DNA of 64,000 nt from Mesostigma viride (lineage: Eukaryota > Streptophyta > Mesostigmatophyceae > Mesostigmatales > Mesostigmataceae), in NCBI GenBank assembly GCA_009746045.1, contig RPFO01000022.1, positions 5,604,504 through 5,668,503 of the forward strand, read 5' to 3'. Positions 10,861-26,579 of this stretch are shown in pieces. Position 1 is the first letter of the stretch. Each line of letters begins with the position of its first letter. The notes under the pieces were generated by a model. It searched no databases and was not told the DNA's origin. It saw nothing but the letters and a program-made list of their open reading frames with translations. The translations under genes and the position numbers were made by a program.

Positions 10861-12285
10861 ATGGCTACCAAGGAAGCGTGCTACAAGCAATTCCGGGCAA
10901 CAAGCAAGTCCATCACAACGTTTGATGGGCGGTCTCTGAGGAAATGGGAAGAAATCAAGGCTGTGTTGAAGGCCTTAGCATCGGCCTATTGTGACCTGGT
11001 CAAGGTCCTAACTGGAGAGGAGGATTCGCTAAAGGAGGTCAAGACTGCGCTGCTGGAGGCGGAGGAGCTACTGCACGGAAGGCGTTCTGCTCAAGCAAAG
11101 AAGGAGGGCTCCCCTAACGGCCAGGTTTTCCACACTACTACGAAGAAAAGTGGAGGAAAGAGGCGGTGCAATTACTGCAAGAAGGCCGGGCACGTGGACA
11201 CCCAGTGCTGGGAGAAGCATCCGGAGCTGAAGCAAGAACGCAAGAACAAGGCAACGCGACGGAACCAAGCGAGAAAGGAGCACTCACCAGGTGCCAGCGA
11301 GGCGCGTATCACCGAGGAGGCTGCGGAGCGGTCCGGCTTCGTCTTCGCCACCATCGCCGAGTCGCCATCGCCGTCGGATGCTGCTGCACTCACGCAGTAT
11401 GAAAAGAAAGCACCGACCAGCTGGGTGCTGGATTCCGCAGCGAGCTGTCACATGACGCCATGCCCGTCGGACTTCGTGTGCCTGCACCCTCATGACAGGG
11501 AAATCGCCGGCTCAGGCGGCCAACTGAAGGCGACAGCCATCGGGACTGTCAAACTGAAGCTGCCGGGTCAGGACGCGGACGTGCACCTCCAAAACGCGCT
11601 GCTCGTTCCAAAGCTGAGCACCCGACTTTTATCTGTCGGCCAGCTCGTCAAGGATGGCCACAACGTCGACCTCGCCAAGCGGGTTGCTGTGCTGGACAGC
11701 AGGCCCTGCAGCATCGTGACGAGGAATAACACCTACTTTTTGCCCGCGCGCGGTGCGGACGCAGCGATGGACGCCATCCCAGAGCTGAAATCTTCGGCGA
11801 CGAGCTTCAAGGACGTCGACGCTGCCTGTCAAGGGCAGAAAATGGCGAGCAGCGAGCGCAGCATCTCACGTGCCTCGGGACACGCGGCGGAGTGGCTGGC
11901 CGTGGGCCTAACGGTCATACTGGCCATGCTTGCCCGTGTATGCGGGATCGGGGGCGGCCTACTGGGCATTACTCGCACACTGCGTGGCTTTATATACTCT
12001 GCGCCGGCCCAGTGGAAGTTCACGCCAATTCGAGAAGTTTCCAGCGCAATGGAGAAGTCCGTGTCAGACGCTGAAGTACTTCCAGAAACTGCGGTCCAGA
12101 CCGGCCCAGTGCAGGCGGAGCGCGTTGTCGCCGCCAGCATACCAGGTGATACTGGTGCTAGTAACCAAAGTCCGGCGACCAGACCAAAGGCGCGGCGCTC
12201 GAACGCTGCCAGCCTAACTGAGGGGGAACAAATTCGTGACGCGAGGGCGAAATCGACCAAGCTGCAAAATTTTGAGTTTTTGTAA
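10861..12285 (+). CDS. gag-protease polyprotein, C-terminal end displaced by the MULE
   Basis: The first ATG in frame is at 10861 (the frame is open from a TTG at 10843). Order of parts: a short gag-like helical region; a CCHC zinc knuckle, C-N-Y-C-x4-H-x4-C, at about residue 105, followed by a basic stretch; a copia-type aspartic protease with W-V-L-D-S-A-A-S-C-H near residue 190 and the L-L-S-V-G-Q motif near 255; then a stretch with no known domain that includes a hydrophobic, possibly membrane-spanning segment (about residues 345-370) and a basic Ser/Ala-rich tail. The gag is short compared with ordinary copia gag. The frame runs into the MULE at 12274; the last four codons come from the transposon. 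The true C-terminus resumes after 26318. Confidence 0.8.
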   Translation: MATKEACYKQFRATSKSITTFDGRSLRKWEEIKAVLKALASAYCDLVKVLTGEEDSLKEVKTALLEAEELLHGRRSAQAKKEGSPNGQVFHTTTKKSGGKRRCNYCKKAGHVDTQCWEKHPELKQERKNKATRRNQARKEHSPGASEARITEEAAERSGFVFATIAESPSPSDAAALTQYEKKAPTSWVLDSAASCHMTPCPSDFVCLHPHDREIAGSGGQLKATAIGTVKLKLPGQDADVHLQNALLVPKLSTRLLSVGQLVKDGHNVDLAKRVAVLDSRPCSIVTRNNTYFLPARGADAAMDAIPELKSSATSFKDVDAACQGQKMASSERSISRASGHAAEWLAVGLTVILAMLARVCGIGGGLLGITRTLRGFIYSAPAQWKFTPIREVSSAMEKSVSDAEVLPETAVQTGPVQAERVVAASIPGDTGASNQSPATRPKARRSNAASLTEGEQIRDARAKSTKLQNFEFL

Positions 12286-12425
12286 ACATCAGACACTGAT
12301 TTCTTCAGACGATGCACAAGGCTGGGCGCGGCGCAGCGTGCGCAAGGCTGGCGTGCGCAAGGCTGGGGAGTGCGCGAGGCTGGGAGTGCGCAAGGCTGGG
12401 AGTGCATCGTGGCTGGGCGCGGCGC
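12274..12425 (+). repeat. left terminal inverted repeat of the MULE
   Basis: Contains five to six GCGCAAGGCTGG-type units. It matches the reverse complement of 26165-26308 almost exactly, with a short block (around 12400) missing on the right. Confidence 0.9.
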
Positions 12426-12429
12426 GGCA

Positions 12430-13180
12430 GCGTGCGCAAGGCTGGCGCGTAAAACTGCAAACGACGTAAATCGTATCGGCTGCCTTTGGACTTAGCCGAA
12501 TTTCGTCGTCGATGCGAGTGGTGATGGCCGTTTAGATCTTAGTTTTTAACCCGACGGGTTTCCTTATGATGCGTTCAAAATGGCAGCTGATGGCATGATT
12601 ACTTAACATGTGGCGCGCGCAAAGAGCCTGTAGTCGTGCAGTTTACCCTCAATAATCAATCAATCTGAGTATCGAGTCCACGTTGGAGTCCACTGACCCC
12701 CCCGACTAGAATTTCCGACCCCCAATGTTGCACGCAAGCTATGCCTGCCATGCTTTTTCTATTTCCTAACACCCACAGTTGGGGGATCATAGTCATTGAC
12801 AATTTCTCCCCGTTGCTTTTTATGCTGCATATCCAACTATATCTGAGTAAGAGGGGTCGAGCGGATGACGCCGACATGGTTTGCATATACCTTCATAGTG
12901 GCTTCAAATCGTCATATTCTTGAAGCGCGGTCAGTTCAGCCCACAGAACCTTACGTACGTCTTACCAAGGTACATGCACGGTGGGGACGCGGTCGGCCGG
13001 TCGGGGTTTGCCTGCTTTCTTTACCCAACCAGGGACATGTTCGTGATTTTCTTGCAGCGCTGGAAGATCAGTCCCGGGAAGAACCGCCTGCGACCCCTGG
13101 ACCGTTCCGTTCCAACGATACCTGTGACTCTTCAGCATCAACGGTACGAATAGCACGAACCCGCCCACGTGCTTGGCCGC
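12430..13180. other. MULE interior, no supported gene
   Basis: Short frames occur on both strands (for example 12962-13183 minus) but none has a motif or consistent splice signals. Confidence 0.4.
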
Positions 13181-14545
13181 CATACCCGTTCCTAGTCATG
13201 CCATGCTCCTTCCTAGTCATGCCATGGTCGTTCCGAGTCATGCCATGGTCGTTCCTAGTCATGTCACTCCCGTTCCTAGTCATGCCATTAATTAATTAAT
13301 TAATTAAAATGATAGCTCCGTTGGGAGCATATGTAACACATAGCCCTGAGAAAGGGCATCTATGGGTTTGTAATACAATCAGGGCTACAACCTGCAGGTG
13401 GAGGATGTACAACTGTCACCTGCTCTGGGTGCACAAGGTGCACCTGCACCGCCATGATGGTTCATGCCTCCTTAACAAGCACAGGCACCCAGGGGGGGCT
13501 TGAGGAGAGGGCCTAGAAGGCCTGCATGACATATGGGGTGGAGGGTATGTGGCTAGGCTATAGCTGGTGTACACATGGCATCTCAGCAGAGAGTAACTCC
13601 CTGCATAGGCATCGCATGGCTAAATTCTTAATGCATCATCCATGGGAGGTCCCATTGTAGGCTGGGCGCGGCTAAATACTGAAAGCATCATCCATGGGGG
13701 CCATTATGGGCGCACATGCGCGTGGGCCACGTCATGCCATACCCGTTCCTAGTCATGCCATGGCCGTTCCTAGTCATGCCATGGTCGTTCCGAGTCATGC
13801 CATACCCGTTCCTAGTCATGCCATGCCCGTTCCTAGTCATGCCATACCGTTACTAGTCATGCCATGCCCGTTCCTAGTCATGCCATACCCGTTCCTAGTC
13901 ATGCCATACCCGTTCCTAGTCATGCCATACCCGTTCCTAGTCATGCCATGCCCGTTCCTAGTCATGCCATGGCCGTTCCTAGTCATGCCATGCCCGTTCC
14001 TAGTCATGCCACACCCGTTCCTAGTCATGCCATGCCCGTTCCTAGTCATGCCATACCCGTTCCTAGTCATGCCATACCCGTTCCTAGTCATGCCATACCC
14101 GTTCCTAGTCATGCTGTACACGCTCCTAGTCATGCCACACCCGTTCCTAGTCATGCCATACCCGTTCCTAGTCATGCCATGGTCGTTCCGAGTCATGCCA
14201 TACCCGTTCCGAGTCATGACATACTCATTCCTAGTCATGCCATACCCGTTCCTAGTCATGCTGTACCCGTTCCTAGTCATGCCATGGTCGTTCCGAGTCA
14301 TGCCATACCCGTTCCGAGTCATGACATACTCATTCCTAGTCATGCCATCCCGTTCCTAGTCATGTTGTACACGTTCCTAGTCATGCCACACCCGTTCCTA
14401 GTCATGCCATGCCCGTTCCTAGTCATGCCATGCTCTTTCCTAGTCATGCCATACCTGTTCCTACTTCCTAGTCATGCCATACCCGTTCCTAGTCATGCTG
14501 TACACGTTCCTAGTCATGCCATGCCCGTTCCTACTCATGTCATGG
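13181..14545. repeat. 21-bp minisatellite, interrupted by an insert
   Basis: Units of GTTCCTAGTCATGCCATACCC with variable last bases run at 13185-13283 and 13736-14545. Frames crossing it in all phases are repeat artefacts. The 450-bp block 13284-13735 sits inside the array. Confidence 0.9.
13284..13735 (-). mobile_element. short TTAA-tailed retroposon-like insert inside the minisatellite
   Basis: On the minus strand the block ends in a hairpin-like CTCCCAACGGAG and a (TTAA)n tail, abutting the minisatellite on both sides with CATGCCAT at each edge. Because each minisatellite unit contains CATGCCAT, this cannot be proved to be a target duplication. The right 300 bp match 2403-2690. It has no coding capacity. 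A SINE-like nature is inferred from size, tail and copy structure. Confidence 0.5.
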
Positions 14546-14589
14546 TTTTTACCTGTATGTCCTCTGCCCTTGGTGCCAGCGTTCTGTGA

Positions 14590-16120
14590 GCACCTCAATG
14601 TATGGTCTGTCGTGAGAACAATAATGGCAGTCTAGCCAACGTCGATACGTTCGAGTTGGGCTCATAGTTAGTTGGTTGTTGTCGACCCACACAATAGCTG
14701 TTGCTTGTGTTAATTGGGAAATGTGTTTTATTGCAGCTGAACATGTATCAAGCTTCATTGCAATCTAGCTGTCGCGAACGATTCCTCTAAATCATCTTTA
14801 GTGGTGATAGGTACCATTCGAGTGCCAACGGTGGAGACGTACAGGTTCTCACATAGAGGTGGGTTAACTCGTAACAGTGCTATCAATTGCGTGCGATAAG
14901 AACGTGACTGCACCACGTGAACAAGAGACAATTATCAATATTATAATTAACAAACATCACGTGAGCATTATTAAGTTTACATCATTTGCAGGTTGTTGCT
15001 TAGCACGCTTATAGACCATGTACCCCCTCTCACGGACATTTAATTAATTAATTAATACCACGTGACTGCGTGAGCAGTATCCTCATGAAGGGAATGGATG
15101 ACATGCGAAAGAAACTATCTAAGCACGGGTAGCAGGATTGTGGGCCCCGCGGCCGGTGGCACTGTGCCGACCGTAGCGGGTTACCCGAGGTGCCCCTACC
15201 GGACATTAATTAATTAATTAATAGACACGTGACTGCGTCACGTGAGCATAAGTCCTCAGTGGGAGGGGAACATGGGATGGAATGGATGGTATAAGCTATC
15301 TAGGTCCTAGTTACAGGGGTGTGGGCACCGCGGCCCGAATCGCTATGAATGCCATACTTGGTCACACGCGGAGCCCCCACAGACTTGGGGGTGGTCTCCT
15401 TCATCACTACTTGCCATCTATCCTTGCGCACCATCTGCCTTAATATTACAGACTACCGGACATGTGTTACGTGATCTCCCAACGGAGTAACGTTCAATTC
15501 AATGCAACTAATACGTTAGACAGTATAATATTATCGTGACATGCATCACGTGAGCATAATGAATGCAATATCAAAGCGACTACCGGCGCAGGCCAGAAAT
15601 CTGGAGAATATGTCAATATCAACAAGTACTAGGAGCATAGAGTGTACGCATTATGACTGTCCTGGTTAGCCTTGTACTCAGACCCTACGTGGATCATGCC
15701 ACGACAAATGAGGGTCGTACACACAACTCTTGGTTTAGCTCCGAGACCATGCAGTCATTGGCAAACTTTGGAATTACCTCTTTCTCGATACTGTGCCAAA
15801 ATTCCAAAACAAAAGAGGTGGTAGCCCAACATTGCATGTGACGACTGAAATCACTTTTTAGGTGTTAAAATTATATGAGTAAATATTTTAATCCATTAAT
15901 TCATGCTCCATGCATCACCATCCCACTAGCATTTTGTATTGAAATTCATGACTAAGGTGTAGATGAATTGGAAAACGTTGAGAGCACTGTTTATCAAACC
16001 CAAATCAATCACAATTGAATTATGAACATGTTATGTTGTCTCTTTGATGTTGCTAAAATGAAAATGCAATTATTTTATCCATGCTTTAATACAATAACAA
16101 CATTTTAACTCATCCGCGGA
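14590..16120. repeat. MULE interior with TTAA tracts and CACGTGACTGCG motifs
   Basis: (TTAA)n tracts at about 15040-15056 and 15206-15222 are each followed within a few bases by CACGTGACTGCG. Related copies of the motif occur near 14905, 14957, 15547 and, outside the MULE, 28880. A copy of the 24-bp dispersed motif is at 15586-15609. No gene is supported. Confidence 0.45.
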
Positions 16121-16202
16121 CATGGCACCACCCAAGGGCAGCTATCTCGTGACCGAGTGGTACAATGGACAAGGCTGGGATGGACTAATTGAAGGGGATG
16201 AA

Positions 16203-19200
16203 CTAGGAGGTAGGGTGGGAGCCACGGAAGAATGGCTTTTTGGAAATAGGCCCCTCTTCACACTGTGCAGTTGCACTACGAGGCTGCTTGCCTTTGCGAC
16301 TAGCTGCTCTATCCGGCTCGCAAGCACTGCGGTGCCTCCTAGACTGAGCCCCGTGGACCTTAGGCCTTCCCCGCGGCTTTGCGATTGGTGGGTTGCCACA
16401 TAACAAGGGCTGTTGGGTTGGCGCAGATGTTGCTTGCGCATTGACTGGGAGTGGGTGCTGAGCTATCATCGGTTGTGCAGGGCCCGGGGTTGTGGCTGGA
16501 AGACCGGGGTTGTCGGAAACACACATCTCAATTCCACGCTCTATATGCTGCATGATTTCCACTTCCTTACGGGACTCGACCGCCAATTGAACAAGGCGGC
16601 GGCTAAGGGCTATCAAGTTGGCATAGTTTGGTGTCACCTCCACGTTGGAGGGGGTGGTTGGGTCAACAACCAAGCGGGGTGTAGGATGCTGCGGCCTTGT
16701 CATCGCTTTGAAAGACTCATTGCGCATATTTGCCTGATCTAAAGGCAACAACCACTTCTGGTGGACACACTGCAACGGCAGAGCCTTTGCTTGAAGCCAC
16801 ACAGCAATTAGCTCCACAGCAAGCACGTGCCTGCAAGGGAGGCCCATGTGGACAACATATTGACAACTGCAAGCAATGGGGTGCTTGTCGCTGCCAAGAG
16901 TAACAATCCTTGACACTACCGTAGGCTCATCCTCCTTCAGTTGTTCTCGGCGAGCCTGGCTCCCAGAGCTCTCTGGAGATAACTTTACCTCCACCAGGTT
17001 GCCATCATACACGGGACCAACTATGTAATGAAACGCCATTGCTAACTGGATTTTCAGCTTGTCAAAAGCATATTTGGCTAACTTTGTCTCAGCATCAACC
17101 AAAACCGGGTGGGCTATGGGACTGATGCGGTTCAGGTGGTGCTTAGATCGACGGTAAAGCTCGATCTCATGTGACTCCGCACGCCGTTGCCACAAATCAG
17201 CCAGCACAACAGGGAGCTCCTCCAACTGCGTGGTTTTGTCCACACGGTTTTTTATCGCGTTGTGCGTGACCTCGGACCTTTGGGAAGAGCTCATCCCAAA
17301 TGTTGAGTCACCCCAAGTAAAGCGGCGGGCCCATTTACGCGCGGTGTCATACAGCTTGTCCATGTGAGACCGCTCACATTTGGCGGGTGGATACAACAAG
17401 TCAAACACCTGGTTGTAGCCATCACTACCAGCAGCCACAAATCGCGCATCCTCAGCAATCTTGGCTCTGCAGCTGGGTACAAAGACGCTGTTTACCACCT
17501 CGCAAAGTTGTTGTGTAAGATCTATGAAGGAAGTATACCCAGGAAAACGATTCTGAAAGTTCTCCACCGGGCTTTGTTTGTAGGTTACGTACTCGTCCCA
17601 GAAGATGTTCGCAATATCAGTCGCTAGCGACAACCACTCATCGCTTCGACGCACCTCGAACACACGCATGCCGTTCTCCATCGTCCAGCTGAGGAGAAGG
17701 CCACAACGCATATTCTTCACCTTCATTTGCCACTGAAGCTGGGCAAAATGGTACAGTCGCATCTTCTCCAGGGGATGCGCGTCCTTCCACACAATAGTGC
17801 ATTGCCTGTGAAGCGACAACAAGTCAACAGAGCGACAACAAGAACATGTACAGAAAAGTTACACCTATGTCTGGCGTAATTCATCGATGCACAACAAAAA
17901 GCCCCTTGGGCACACGACATAGAAAGCGAGTTAGCCAACTGAAACTAAGTGTGTGATAAATATCTTGTCAACTTTGTATAATATATAGATAAATACTTAT
18001 ACTTCTTGAACGTAGCGGTGTATGTAGCTTCTAAAAGGGAGGGAGGGGGGGTGGGAGGGGGTGAGGGAGGGGGAATGTCAAGCAAACCTGAGGTACTTGG
18101 AACTGCAAGGTTACTTGCGAAATTCGGCCGAACGAGGCGAAGCAGGCAGCATGTTGGGCAAGGCGGCAAGGCCTTGTGTAGCAAGCGGCGGGTGAAGTGA
18201 GTAATGGGCTGCTGGCAACCGGTGTTGCGGCGGTAAACAGGAGGCATAGCTTGGATGGCGGGAATGGGCATTGAGAATATGCTCTAGTTGGTTGGGGCAA
18301 CAAGCATGACTTGGTATGGCCTATTGACCAAATGTGATACTATTCCCCCTGATGAGGGCGGCGAACACGTGCTACCCGGGCCATGTTGGGGGGGCTAAGC
18401 CAACAGGCAAAACTAGTTGGCAAGAAAATCAGATATTGTAATGAACCTTTGATTGTTTCATGAAAAGGTTGAGGAAGGTTTAAGGTTTAGATGCATTTCG
18501 GGTGACACATGCATTTGGGCCTAAAAATGCAATGGTGACACCGCCTTTTGGTAGACCTTGCATGACACATAATAAACCGTGGTTTGCAATCACTGTTAAA
18601 ACTTGTTGTGCTGATGATGCATAATGGTAAGCCACGGAGGCGAAACACTTGTACACTAATTGCTTGGATAATCAAGATGTGTGCAGAGCTGTGGGTGTCC
18701 ATACCGGCTCTTTACAGTGTTGCGGTGGTAAATTGGATTGAAACATACGTACCGTTCCTCCCCAGCACGCAAGGTCGGCCCCTCCATGAACGTAGGGTGG
18801 GTCTTGACTTCAAGTAGGACGCCATCATCGTACGTGCATGTCTTGTCAGCCAATGAAACCCAACCCTGCACCAAGCCATCCGTCGTCGCTGCAAACCGAC
18901 TGTCGTCTTGTGAGACCGCCGTGGGGCATGATGTCATGGTAGCATCCGGGAAGCTGTCCAGAAAATCTGACTTGGCAGTTGACTCGTGCATGATGCCGTA
19001 GCACAAACGCACACGAGTAATCAGATCTTCTGTACAGCTAGCAGACTCGCGGCGCAGGTGCCGCAATGCTTCTATCACACGAGCGTGTCCGCATTTGAAA
19101 CCAAAGTGGCCAGCGACATCGCTTTCAAACATACCCAAGACGGCGGCAAGCAGGCTGGCTGTCAAACGTCCGAGGCGCAACATGTCATCCTTTTCAACGT

Positions 19201-20419
19201 GCGCATTCAACATGCGAGGATGACGAGGGACATGACCAGCCTGGAGGTAGGGCAGGTTGGACCAATGGGCCAACGTGCGGCATTTGGGGCCCCAATACTT
19301 CTGGGGAAGGAGAAGAAGGACCTGCAAAAAATCTCTGTCAAAGTGCTCACGGCTGCGAAGATCGGTTTGGTTGCGTAGCCGCCACAATGCCAGGTAAAAC
19401 TTCTCCCACGCAGCTTCGTCACCGAAGCAACGCCTCATGTTCTTTGTCACATTCATGATGAAGAGGTGGAATATACAAAGATGATGAGTGATTCCTCGCT
19501 TTGTAATCGCCAATGCCATGGCCTGGTCTTCGTCGGTGATGGCAACCTTCGGCAAGTGCCCATGCATGCACTCAGCGAACTGGTCCCATATCCAGCCAAA
19601 TGCCTGCTCGTGCTCCGACACTGTTAGGGCAACTCCATAAATGTCATTTTTCCCGTAAGGAGACACACCCGTGAAGAAGATTAGCTTCATGCCATGATTA
19701 TTCGTGCCGTGGGTCGCGTCAACAGAAACCGCCTGGGAATCACAAGCCATGGCATAACGCTCCCTCATGTCCCCCGTCGCGTAGAAAAGAAGGTTGAGCC
19801 GGTTGTTGCCATCAACAGCATGCTTCCAGTAGAAACGAGGATCGGCATCTTGCTGGGCATAGCACCAGGAGACCAACTTCGACGCAGACGACAAGTTATC
19901 TTCAGGAGACCGCCGCAGGAAATTCCTGACATCGCTATCAATCCACGTGCGGTTTTCCCCAAATTCCTTATCGATCATTGTCAGGATTGTTGGCAGGTCG
20001 ACCCCGCTCTTCCTGCACAACAATATCCTTGCCTTCACCTCATCAGGCAGCTTTCGAAGCATGGGGTCCAAGAGAGCAGCAATGGTCCCGGGACGTCTTA
20101 GCTCATGATTGTGGCCAGTGGGAAGGTGCCCTGGCTTTAGGCTTGTCACGGGCAATGGGTATTTTGTGACATAAAACATCCCATCCTTCCGCTTTGCAAT
20201 CACAACTCGCCACTCACAATTCGTCTTCTTGGATGTTGTCTGTTTTTTGCCTTGATGATTAGCTACACCGCAACCATCGCACCAGAATTCCCGGCGCTCT
20301 GTTCTGCTCTGAGCCACGTAGCGGGCGCATAACGCGAAGGCTCCATGCTCACCATGATCAGCCCATGATTGAATTGCGGCACGAGCGGCGACCCAGGATT
20401 CCCAAGGCCCCGTCGGCAT
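16203..20419 (-). CDS. MULE transposase (FAR1-type zinc finger, DDE, SWIM), two exons
   Basis: Cuts and joins the MULE ends. Exon 1 runs from the ATG at 20419 to 18753 (donor GTACGT); exon 2 from 17805 (acceptor CAG) to the stop at 16203. The join is in phase and gives about 1,089 codons. N-terminal: a WRKY/GCM1-like finger as in FAR1, with W-C-D-G-C-G, a later N-C-E-W-R and H-N-H-E-L. Middle: the MULE catalytic region, with V-S-V-D-A-T-H-G (first Asp), A-I-T-D-E-D-Q (second Asp) and L-C-I-F-H. Exon 2 begins with a further conserved part including S-S-S-Q-R-S-E-V and a SWIM zinc finger, C-S-C-x7-G-L-P-C-R-H, before a Pro-rich, basic tail that may include an AT-hook (R-G-R-P-K). No stop or frameshift interrupts it. 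An upstream exon ending before 20466 is possible. Confidence 0.85.
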
Positions 20420-20760
20420 ATTCTTGGCAAGATCGCAATCCCCTCCTATGTCCCGTGGAGCGTCCCTGTGCAATGAGACACAATAGCAAGTGTAGTGTGT
20501 GAACAAGACTAAGTGAGACAGCAAACAACATGGAATGAGTTCGAGCAACGTTTATCAACCTTAACCTCGGGACCCTATAAAACAACCCAATAACCGTAGC
20601 CGACCCATTAACCGTTCACCCACTGGGTTACTTGAGACGGTGAGAGGCTAACTAACCCCTTATTTGATGCATACAACATTAAATTATATGTATATTTATA
20701 CACCAAACTAATTTCATGGGGTCATGTAATCGAGAGGCGCATCAACACATGATGCGCGCA

Positions 20761-21970
20761 TTCTTCTAACAAGCAATTACCTTGCGCACGGGGCAGTCAG
20801 TAAGGCGGCCGTTGGGGGGGGCTGAGCCCAGGCGCGGGCGCGACGCCAGCCCCGCTGTTGGGACCGGGGCAGCTCGCAAAGCCGCTGCCGCTGGTGCGGC
20901 TGCCAGGGATGCGATTGTCAGCGCCGGGCACGGATGTGCCAGGCTCGCTGCTGAGCGGGGACAGTGCGCTGCAGGCAAAGGCACGCAAACGACGCAGGTT
21001 TGGTCCACATGGGTGCCTTAGTCCGAAAGCCAAGTGCTTTACTCCATACCTAACGCCACGCATCATCACACGATGAACATAATGATGTCAGGTTGGCATG
21101 CCGCGTGGCCCAAGGGGGCTGTCTCTTCTAACAAGCAATTACCTTGCGCACGGGACAGTCGGTAAGGCGGCCGTTGGGGGGGGCTGAGCCCAGGCGCGGG
21201 CGCGACGCCAGCCCCGCTGTTGGGACCGGGGCAGCTCGCAAAGCCGCTGCCGCTGGTGCGGCTGCCAGGGATGCGATTGTCAGCGCCGGGCACGGATGTG
21301 CCAGGCTCGCTGCTGAGCGGGGACAGTGCGCTGCAGGCAAAGGCACGCAAACGACGCAGGTTTGGTCCACATGGGTGCCTTAGTCCGAAAGCCAAGTGCC
21401 TTACTCCATACCTAACGCCACGCATCATCACACGATGAACATAATGATGTCAGGTTGGCATGCCGCGTGGCCCAAGGGGGCTGTCTCTTCTAACAAGCAA
21501 TTACCTTGCGCACGGGGCAGTCGGTAAGGCGGCCGTTGGGGGGGGCTGAGCCCAGGCGCGGGCACGACGCCAACCCCGCTGTTGGGACCGGGGCAGCTCG
21601 CAAAGCCGCTGCCGCTGGTGCGGCTGCCAGGGATGCGATTGTCAGCGCCGGGCACGGATGTGCCAGGCTCGCTGCTGAGCGGGGACAGTGCGCTGCAGGC
21701 AAAGGCACGCAAACGACGCAGGTTTGGTCCACATGGGTGCCTTAGTCCGAAAGCCAAGTGCGTTACTCCATACCTAACACCACGCATCATCACACGATGA
21801 ACATAATGATGTCAGGTTGGCATGCCGCGTGGCCCAAGGGGGCTGTCTCTTCTAACAAGCAATTACCTTGCGCACGGGTCAGTCAGTAAGGCGGCCGTTG
21901 GGGGGGGCTGAGCCCAGGCGCGGGCACGACGCCAACCCCGCTGTTGGGACCGGGGCAGCTCGCAAAGCCG
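20761..21970. repeat. 362-bp tandem repeat, 3.3 copies
   Basis: Copies start at about 20761, 21123, 21485 and 21847 (partial) and differ by only a few substitutions. The period is not a multiple of three, so the repeated frames of about 120 codons are not one repeated protein. It lies between the transposase start and the end of the companion gene, where the transposase promoter would be; promoter or enhancer duplication is possible. Confidence 0.9.
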
Positions 21971-22171
21971 CCGCTGTTGAGCAGGGATGGCGCGGCGCAG
22001 GCAAATGACGCAGGTTTGATCCGCATAAGAGAGCTCGCAGTGCCGCAGACAGAATGATCGAGTCGCGTAACACCTTTACACTAGCACGAGGTTCAGGAGT
22101 TAGGCTCATAGTAATGCGAAAAAAATTTGCTTGGTCAAATCCATAAAAAAACGAGCCATCACTGCCTTTCA

Positions 22172-25971
<3,800 letters not shown>

Positions 25972-26164
25972 GATGATAGTGCCTATGAAATGAAATCGCA
26001 AGCCGCGACGTTCTTCACGAGGATTGCAGTCGGCTAGTTGCGGCCATGATCACCAGAGGTCGCATCGGCGAATTTGACCCAAGTCCTGCTTGCTCAAAAT
26101 TTGGCGCCTTTTGCAAGCCACACTTTTACGTCGGTTGGAGTTTTACGCCGCACCAGTGGGTAGC

Positions 26165-26308
26165 TGTCAAGTCGCGCCGCGCCCAGCCTTGCGCACTCCC
26201 AGCCTCGCGCACTCCCCAGCCTTGCGCACGCCAGCCTTGCGCACGCTGCGCCGCGCCCAGCCTTGTGCATCGTCTGAAGAAATCAGTGTCTGATGTTTAC
26301 AAAAACTC
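26165..26308 (-). repeat. right terminal inverted repeat of the MULE
   Basis: Mirror of 12274-12425. The companion gene's start codon lies about 340 bp inside this end, so the repeat may act as its promoter region, as is known for Mutator elements. Confidence 0.9.
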
Positions 26309-26579
26309 GCAAAATTTTTCCAAGTCCTGGACTGCCAAGTCCGGTGCTGGCGCGAGGCCTCGAGCGAGCCGACAACGACGTGGACAGCGACCTGTCAGCC
26401 AAAGTGTTGTCAAGCACCAACGGTCAACTAAGTCTAGGGTGCAAAATGCTGCCAAGGTATCACGTCGGTCAGTTTACGGTGTTCGGCCAGGCTATGGCAT
26501 TTGCAACTGCGCTAGCTGCAACGACCCTTGGAAATTGTCGCCCAGGATGCACAGACCCCACTTCTCAAGGTTGCCCTAA
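26309..26579 (+). pseudogene. displaced 3' end of the gag-protease ORF
   Basis: Starting from the second copy of the target duplication, the frame continues that of the upstream gag-protease ORF for about 85 codons to a stop at 26577-26579. It is Arg/Ser/Gln rich, ends with a C-N-C-x2-C cluster and has no integrase signature. The basic composition suggests nucleic-acid binding. This shows that the pre-insertion ORF ended here and did not continue into pol. Confidence 0.7.

Noticed and set aside
13181-14545. CRISPR-like array of regularly spaced repeats
   Set aside because: Contiguous 21-bp units without unique spacers; a eukaryotic minisatellite. The same holds for 9771-9958 and 45817-46650.
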